NCBI GenBank assembly: GCA_951799405.1 | Contig: OX637354.1 | Coordinates: 1,798,001-1,862,000, forward strand | Source of the DNA: Agapetus fuscipes | Lineage: Eukaryota > Arthropoda > Insecta > Trichoptera > Glossosomatidae | Length of the DNA: 64,000 bases | Reading direction: 5' to 3' | Part shown: positions 44,601 to 53,600 of the stretch, piece by piece | Layout: each line of letters starts with the position of its first letter | How positions within the stretch are numbered: the stretch's first letter is position 1 | Notes under the pieces: model-generated | Database searches by the model: none | Told to the model about the DNA's origin: nothing | The model's input: only the letters and a program-made list of their open reading frames with translations | Program-made: the position numbers and the translations under genes

Positions 44601-47600
44601 GTTCAAGGCCATAAATACGGCACATGTCGACTGCTCCAAGGAAGACAGCACTATGTCAAAAAATATAGTTTTGCAGGAAAGCCAATTGAATATTAATTAT
44701 TCCATGGAGTACTCTTTTTAACATTAATTTATTAACTAATTTAAAAGAGATAGAGACACGGCTGTCATCTAGGAATGAAGATAATGATTTGTTACCTTCA
44801 GAAATGGAAATAAGTCAAAAACCTTAATTTCGGAGCTACTTCCTTCTTCCTTGGAGCAGTCGATGTGTTATGTAATAAAATCTCTAATGCAAAAAAATAT
44901 GAACTCATACAAATATGGCATTATTGATTATATGCTTGGGATGTTTACACTTAGAAAATCAGAAGTTACTGACATCGTAAAATGTGTGGCAGAAGTGGTC
45001 GTGAACAGTCTGTTGCGGACGCAGCGAGCTTCAGATATTTCATGTTAAGCCAATGAAGGTCCTTCTTAGGGCAACCACTTAAAGTGCGATAATTGCGGCG
45101 ACCTCGGTATGTGTAATGTGAAATGTGGACCCTTTAATAAAGAAACACTTCAACTTCAGGGTCCACCATCACAAATACCGGGGGAGCTCTTAGTTTAGCA
45201 ATTATTTGATAAAAATACAGATTTTGTCTCGTTTGTGCGGACACTCCCACGCCACCTCCCTAGTTTTCGTTCCCATCCCTATCTGTGAGAATTCCCGTTA
45301 TCCTTTGTCCCGTTATCCCTATTGTTTCCTAGAATACAAATATGCGTACTGTAACTGTAACTCTGTCGCCATTCCGCTAGGGGTGGCCAGAGCCTCTGCA
45401 GAGCTGCCTCCATTTTTTCCTATCCTGACATACCTCTTTCAATTCCTTTATATCCATCACCTTTTTCATGCATTTTCTTTTTTTATGCTCACTTTGTATA
45501 TCCCATTCTTTCACAATCTCCTCAATCTGATCACTCCATACTTTTCTCGGTCGTCCCTTCCCTCTTTTTCCTTTCACACTTTCTTTGTATACATGCTTTG
45601 TCAGTCTATCATCATTCATTCTTTTCACATGCCCAAACCATCTCATAACATTCTTTTGTACTTTGACTTTCACATCCTCTTTCAAATTACATTCTTTTTT
45701 TACCCATTCATTCCTAACTCTATCCCTCAAAGTTTTTCCTGTCATGTTCTTTGAAATAAATCACTTGTTCTCCGACTTCCGACTTCTTACTACAACTCTT
45801 CGCTTTCTTCAGAACTTCGACCTGCTACTCTTCCGGACCATCTCTTCACATCTTTGATACGACATCGACCCGCCGCTTTGCCCCCTGACATCGAGATTTT
45901 GGAATTATTGGAAAGGCAGCTGCCTTACAACCAGCTGACCGAGGAACAGTGAAGAGAAGACGCGGATCCAGTCCACTCGTGCCTGTAGAGCGTCAGCTAC
46001 ACAGTCAGATCAATGACCAAAGATGGACCAAGAGGAAATTGGAGTGGAACCCTCTTGAGGACAGAAGAAGGAAGTAGAGGAAGACCTAACTAATATGATG
46101 GTTGACTGACATAAAAAGGATTGCCGATGGCTGGATGTCGAAGGTTCAGGATTGAGATGTCTGGAAATAAATGGATGAGGCCTATTTGTAACAATGGATG
46201 AGATTGGCTAAATAAGTAACTAAGCAGGTATATTTCATTCCAGCTGAAAGCAGATTTGAATAAGGTGGAAATGTGCTTATCAACAAGACAATATGGTTAG
46301 AATGCTAGGGTGGTGTATACCCCGTTCCATCCGTCTGGCAGGTAGCCCTCCTGGCCCCAGGAGCTGGTGTCTGCAGCCACACTGCCCGCCGTCACAAACA
46401 GGACAACAGCCGACAGCACAGAGGTCAGCAGGATGGCCGTGAATGTTGAGTTGTTCTACAAACAAAACAATGGCAGATACAATTAAATGTGGTGCAGTAC
46501 CTATGCGTTCTACAAATAAACAAGGAGAAATCAACAAGGGGAAATCAACAAGATATTGTTAATGTTGTAAAACATTTTTACTTGTGTGAGTGTGTCTGTG
46601 TCTCTATAACTAGATGCAGTACCTACCCTGAGTACGAGTTGCAAAACTTGAGTAAAGTTTACGGAAAGTATTAAAGAGTGGTTTTCCCCAAAATCTGCCG
46701 TTTTTGTTTCTTTGAACTTGATCTTCTTCATCACTGTAATTCTTTTGCTAAGACCATAAAGTGTAAGAAACAAAAATGGCAGATTTTGGGGAAAATCACT
46801 TTTTAATACTTTCCGTAAACTTTACTTTACTCAAGTTTTGCAACTCGTACTAAGGGTACCTACAGGTGTTCAAATAATAATTATACTTGTATTTGATTTT
46901 TAAAAACTTTGTAGAACCAATTTTTTTAATGAAACACTGTTTTATTTTCACACTACTATTAAGTTTATTTTAGAGATAGTAAATAATTTTTAATTTATCA
47001 ATTAAAATAAAATTTATATAGAGTAAAAATAAAACAGTGTTTCATTAGAATTTTTGGTTCTATAAAGTCAGTAGAAATCAATCAATATGAATTTTCACAG
47101 TGTTAATACACAAACCAAACAAAATATACTTGTATTTGTTGGATTGTGTGAGCATTCATTAGTTTGGTATAAATATATTATAATAATTTATTTATTTTTT
47201 AGGATTTAAATTAAAATACTGTTTTATATTTTCACATGCACAATTATTTATTTTTATTTTACAAACGTTTTCGATCTTTAATCATAGTCAGGTATAAAAT
47301 AATTGAAATAAAAGTCTTAATGGTACATACCATAGAGTATATTTTTTTTATGGATTTTTTTTTTCAAGCATTAACAAGTTGACTTCAAACCACAAATAGC
47401 ACATGAAAAAACATCACATGACAAAACACCCAAGCCAACACAAACATTTATTTTGCTTCTACACGCCTATGCGACTCCTTCGGGGATAGTGTGTTCTTTA
47501 TGTGTCGTTTTGTGTCCGGTCGATAGCTCAGACGGTAGAGTGCTTGCATTCTATGCCGTGAGCTCGGGTCAAATCCCGTCGAGAGTGTCTAAATCTAAAT

Positions 47601-50600
47601 ATAAGCTGCAAAGATATGTTTAATTTGAGATTCATATAAAATGCATTCCCACAAGCAGACACGCATAATTTCGCTCACACATGCCGCATGTGGACCTACA
47701 GTATAAAAAAACCATTTTCAAATTAACATAAGCCCTGCAACTCTTGCCGACCTTCCCTGAAACAGGGGTGACTTTGGCAAAGTGTACCATTTTTACAGTA
47801 TGGGTGGTCAGCCGCATACCAACCTATAAGTCAAGGAACAATGGTATCAGTCTATTTTCAGTAAAATAATTTCTAGCCCACAGATATCAAAGTCAATCGG
47901 GGCTATTCTCAGACATTTTAGTCGTCGGTTGAGCCCACGCTTTGACAAACTAATGATGCCTAGGCTGAAAGTTCCATCCCCACGGTAATTCTTACCTACC
48001 AAATTTTGGTAATATTTTTATGAAGACTAATCAGCTGTTCACTTGCGACCATCTTGGATTGACAGATCTTCATACAAATGCATTATTAGTTTGTCAAATC
48101 GCGGGCTCAACGGGCGACTAAAATGTCTAAGAATAGCCCTGAATGGTTTTACATGATGAGCAATAACTCACCTCTAGTCCGCACATGAACATGACACAGA
48201 CTACAGCAATAGCAGCCACGGCTATGGGGTCAGGCCAGGGCTCCGCGGCGCTCACCCCGGCAGCCTGGGGCTCCCCAAACAGCCAGTGGCGCGCCTTGCC
48301 CGCGCTCAGGGCGTCCAGGGTGCCCCCGAGGGCGCGCGCCCCCCCGGCCAGGGCTCCGAGACGGCCGAGGAGTCCGCCCCAGCAGAGGCAGAACAGGCCC
48401 GCGCTGCTGGGGCGCCGGCCCGGGGTGGAGGCGCGGAGGTCTGTCAGGGCGCGGCTGCAGGTGCCTGAAACGTAAATAAAATATACATTGTACAGGGGCG
48501 TGCATCCCATATAGGCACATGCGCCTAATAGGTATAGGCAATATATGGTACAAAACGATATTCAAATTTAAAATTCACAATTTAAGTTCGATTGGATTAA
48601 TTCATTCCTTGACTTAAAGGTTGGTGGGAGGCTGACCACCCATACTGTAACAAATGGTTCACTTTGCCAATGTCACCCAGAGTCATATCCAGAGTAATAA
48701 TAAAATAAGAGCTTGTATGAAGACGGTTATGACTCTGGAGGAAATGAAAGAAGTATGTAAGGATAGAAAGAAATGGCGGTTGATCTGTGATGTTGGCGGC
48801 TAGGGTTTGTTAAAGTGAAAATGGTTTTATGATTTTTTTATGTCCATGTATATATTGTTATTTATTGATTTAAAAAAAATGTAATTTGTCATGTATGTAC
48901 CTTAAATTATAGATTGTTATGCGGCTGACCACCCATACTGTAAAAAAATGGTTCACTTTGCCAATGTCACCCCTGTTTCAGGAAAGGACGGCAAGAGTTG
49001 CAAGGCTTATGCTCATTTGAGATTGGGTTTTTATATTGTAGGTCCACATGCGGCATGTGTTAGCGCGAAATTATACATATTTGCTTGTGGGAATGCATAT
49101 AATATAAATCTTACATGATATATATCTTTGCCGCTTAGATTAGATTAGATTAGACCCTGTTTCAAGAAAGGTCGGCAAAACTTCCAGAGCTTATGTTCAT
49201 TTTAGATTTTATTTTAATTTGCAAGTACACATGCAGCATTTGTTAGCGCGAACTTACACGTGTGTTGTTGTGGGCATGCATTTAATATTAACTTCAAATT
49301 GATTACTACTAAACTTTAAAAAAAAAATCTAATGAATCACTGTTTTATTTACACACTTTTATTCATTTTATTTTTATTAATAAATTCAACCGTTTTCTAT
49401 CTCTCGATCATCTTCAGGTTTTCAAGGGCCTGTTGCACAAACCTCCAATCAATATTTGATTGACACATCAAATTTGATTGCTCAATTCTGGTAAGGACCT
49501 CGGTTAAATATTTCTCGGAAGTGGGTTATAATGTGATGGAAGTGGGTTATAATGTGATGGAAGTGGGTTATAATGTGATGGAAGTGGGTTATAATGTGAT
49601 GGAAGTGGGTTATAATGTGATGGAAGTGGGTTATAATGTGATGGAAGTGGGTTATAATGTGATGGAAGTGGGTTATAATGTGATGGAAGTGGGTTATAAT
49701 GTGATGGAAGTGGGTTATAATGTGATGGAAGTGGGTTATAATGTGATGGAAGTGGGTTATAATGTGATGGAAGTGGGTTATAATGTGATGGAAGTGGGTT
49801 ATAATGTGATGGAAATGGAACAGGAAATAAGATGTATATATACATACATAAGCTGATTTACGTATATGCAACCAAATTTGTAATTCGTTTGGGGACATGG
49901 GCGTAACCAGGAAGGGGCAGCGGGGTGCAGCTGCCCCCCCCCCTGGAAGTAAAAAATAACCTAAATAAACATGTGTAAGCATGAACTTACATGTGCCTGC
50001 TTTAGGCCATTCAATGTTTCATAGATACACAAATACTTATTTAATTGTCATTTTTACTGTAGCTGTTCTGGGAATTTTGTTTTTCGTAATAATTTCATGT
50101 TTAAAAATTTCCTTTTCATTTGGCTCGCATCCAAAAAGCAAAGTCTCTCTCTTTTGGAAACCTATTGATTATATTCATTATTTAAAGGCCCGGTATTTTC
50201 AACGTTAGCATAGGGGCTGTCCATATATTACGTCATTCGCATTAAGGGGGGGGAGTCTGGTCTGCGGATGATGGCAAATGATGTACGAGTACCAAAAGTG
50301 ACGTCGTTCTTGTAAATACCAATTTCTACAAAATATACTAAATAGTATGTAAGTAATAAAACATTATTAGTTATTAAGCTCATCCATTATTACAGCAAGA
50401 GGGGGAGGGGGTCATTAGATAATGACTATAGGATGATTGTAAGGGAAGGGGGGGGGTCGAAAATCGGCCAAAATCGATGACGTAATTTATGGACGGCCCC
50501 ATAGCGACTTTACACTGAATGAAAATGACGCACTTACTTAATTATGTCGCACTTAATCGTATATATAACCTACGTAGTTTCATAGTTGAAAATACCGGAG

Positions 50601-53600
50601 TGTTTGTGAAGATAGACAATTTATAGGATGTAGAAAGTTTGTTAAAAAACTAAGGTGACATTTTAAATGCCTTGGAAAGGTTCTTTTCCATTTTGTCCCA
50701 TTCAAAGGGCAACTCTTCGATCTCTCAGATAAGGGATGGGCGATATACAGGGTGACTGGTAATTCGACCTATTCCTTGAAAGGGGTTATACTAGAGTCTA
50801 TTTGCAACATTTTTGACCCAGTTAACTAGGGGTCGAAAATCACTAATTTTTTAGTTATTTCAATTTGTAGGTTGTTATGCGGCTGACCACCCATAATGTA
50901 AAAAACTGGTTCACTTTGCCAATGTCACCCCTGTTTCAGGGAAGGACGGCAAGAGTTGCAAGGCTTATGTTCATTTGAGATTGGGTTTTNNNNNNNNNNN
51001 NNNNNNNNNNNNNNNNNNNNNNNNNNNNNNNNNNNNNNNNNNNNNNNNNNNNNNNNNNNNNNNNNNNNNNNNNNNNNNNNNNNNNNNNNNNNNNNNNNNN
51101 NNNNNNNNNNNNNNNNNNNNNNNNNNNNNNNNNNNNNNNNNNNNNNNNNNNNNNNNNNNNNNNNNNNNNNNNNNNNNNNNNNNNNNNNNGACGGTGTCAG
51201 GGTTCTCCATTCCGGATGCAAGGGCAGACAACTAATTGCCCTAGAAACTTTAGAAATCCACAAACATAAAAATTCCAATTCTTACAATTTGGTCAATGTC
51301 CAAATTCCTGCTGCCTCACCTTTGTTATTAACTAATTGTGCTTCTTTATCGTGACTTATTAATTTGATTTCTCTACGGTTTTTGTTTTGTCAATTTTTTA
51401 ATATTGTAATTATAATATGTGTCATCTCATTATTGTACCTATTTCTCATAAATTATTATTTTTATTTAGATTTCTCTATGGTTTGTTGTTTTATCAATTT
51501 GTTATATCATTATATAATATTGTAATTATATTATGTGTCATTTCCTTATTGTACCTATTTGTCGTACCTAAATCATTATTTTTATTTTATTTCTCTATGG
51601 TGTTTGTCTTGTCAATTTTTGTAATTTAGTATCCTCTTGATAATGACGTAAATAAGTCGAAAGTACTTGAGGTGGAAATAAATACTCAATTTGTGAAAAT
51701 AAAACTCTGTGTTTTTTATAATTTTTTATAATTATTTATAAAAATGAATTTTCACTGTGTGAATACACAAACTTTAAAAAGTCTTAAATATTTATCATTA
51801 TTTGTAGAACCCATACTTTAAAAAAATATTTCACTTTACCAATGTCACCACTGTTTCAGGAAAGGTCAGCAAAGTTTCAGGGTGTATGTTCATTTAAGGT
51901 TTGGATTTTGATTTGCAAGTAGGTACACATGCAACATCTGTAACCGTGAACTTACACGTGTCTGTTTGTGGGCATGCATTTAATTTGAATTTTAAATGTT
52001 GATATATCTCTTTGCAACTTAGAATATACTAGATTATAGGATTGTTATGTTTAGATTGAAAGGTATCAGGATACTTACATCCGGCTAGCTCTCATCAGCA
52101 TCACTCTCAGGGCGTGGGGTTCTTTCTTTCGGTTGCTTACTTGTATTTTGGGAAGGGTTTATAATTAAAAGATAAGTTTAACATGAACAAATAAGGGTTT
52201 ATTTACTTTAGTAATATGGGGGAAAAAGGGGAAATAAGGGAAATAAGGGAATGGCTCAACCTGCACTTAGTCACTAAAACACTCCCTACTCTGTTGACCG
52301 GAGTTCCGAACTGAAGGCCTAGGGCAGCGCCCCAGGCTAGCGGCGGCTCACGAGGCGGACGCCTCCACACGTTGGAGCCCCTGGGTGGGCGCTCCTATGC
52401 ACTATGTCTCCTATGCCTCTGATCCACGAGGCGGGTGCCTTGCTGACAGGAAATCCAAGTAGATGGGGAGGAGGGAGCTCCATTGTTATGCCCCCTCTTG
52501 CACCGCTTGTTGCTTGGTCGCCGACGTCTTAATCGGTTGACATCTTGCCGGGAACTAATGAGCGACGGCCCGATCAGATCACACGGCGCAGTTCGGCCGC
52601 TTTCGTGACCGTTCGACTCCGTTCGGCCCACAAAACACACTGAACACTTGGAGATTGTTTTTTATATGTTATTTTAAAATAACATAACAGGATACACTTC
52701 TTTATTGAGGGTTAACCCATCTTTCATCAGCCAAATTGATAATCCCTTAGTCTGATCTGCGCTGCCAAGTGGACTCCCAACTCAAGTTATTTGAACCGAC
52801 ATCGATTTGTGAAGCCTGCCAAGTACGCGGCAAGGAATTCTTATACCACCACTTACAGACTTCTAGGTACCGCCTACTCTATGAGCTACTTAAACGAGAA
52901 TTACAATAATTTTAAGCCTATTGAATATTATATATATTTCATGAATGTCCGGTCAATAGCTCAGTTGATCCGTTATAAGAAATGAGAAATACCACCTTCT
53001 CCATCTTATCATACAGGGTAAGATTGAGGGGAGAAGAACTCGGGGGCGCCGAAGGACATCTAAATATAGACTGCAAAGATATATATCATTTAAGATTCAT
53101 ATTAACCGCATTCCCACAAGCAGACATGTATAAGTTCGCGCTAGCACATGCCGCATGTGGACCTCCTACAATATAAAAACACAATCTCAAATGAACATAA
53201 GCCCTACAACTCTTGCTGACCTTCCCTGAAACAGGGGTGACATTTGTAAAGTGAACCATTCTTTACAGTATGGGTGGTCAGCCGCATACCAACCTATAAG
53301 TCAAGGAATACGAACAATCAATTACATCCAGTTATACAAACAAACACTAGAATATCTACAAAACATCTATAAAAATGAAAATTGATTCTTGGCCTTAGCC
53401 GCCTACATTACAGATCAGCCGCCACTTTTTTCGGTCCCTACATACTTCTTTCATTTCATCCAGAGTAACATCGTGGCTGAAAAAACTGCAACAATTGTTC
53501 AACAGAAGCTGCAATTCCCTGGTCAAAAAAGCGATGATGATCGCCGATCTTCGATAGAAGTGGCGCAAAAAGAAGATGAAGAAGTTAATATATCTCATTG

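Noticed and set aside
47512..47590. tRNA gene (good A and B boxes)
   Set aside because: The acceptor stem does not close and the same head recurs with a SINE body at a dozen sites; it is a SINE family 1 head. The same reasoning applies at 19119, 22470, 36325 and 56484.
49482..49982. ORFs made of repeated HFHHIIT, NPLPSHY or GYNVMEV
   Set aside because: By-products of the 21-bp minisatellite.
50925..51354. ORFs crossing 50990-51189
   Set aside because: They run through the assembly gap, so the central residues are undefined.
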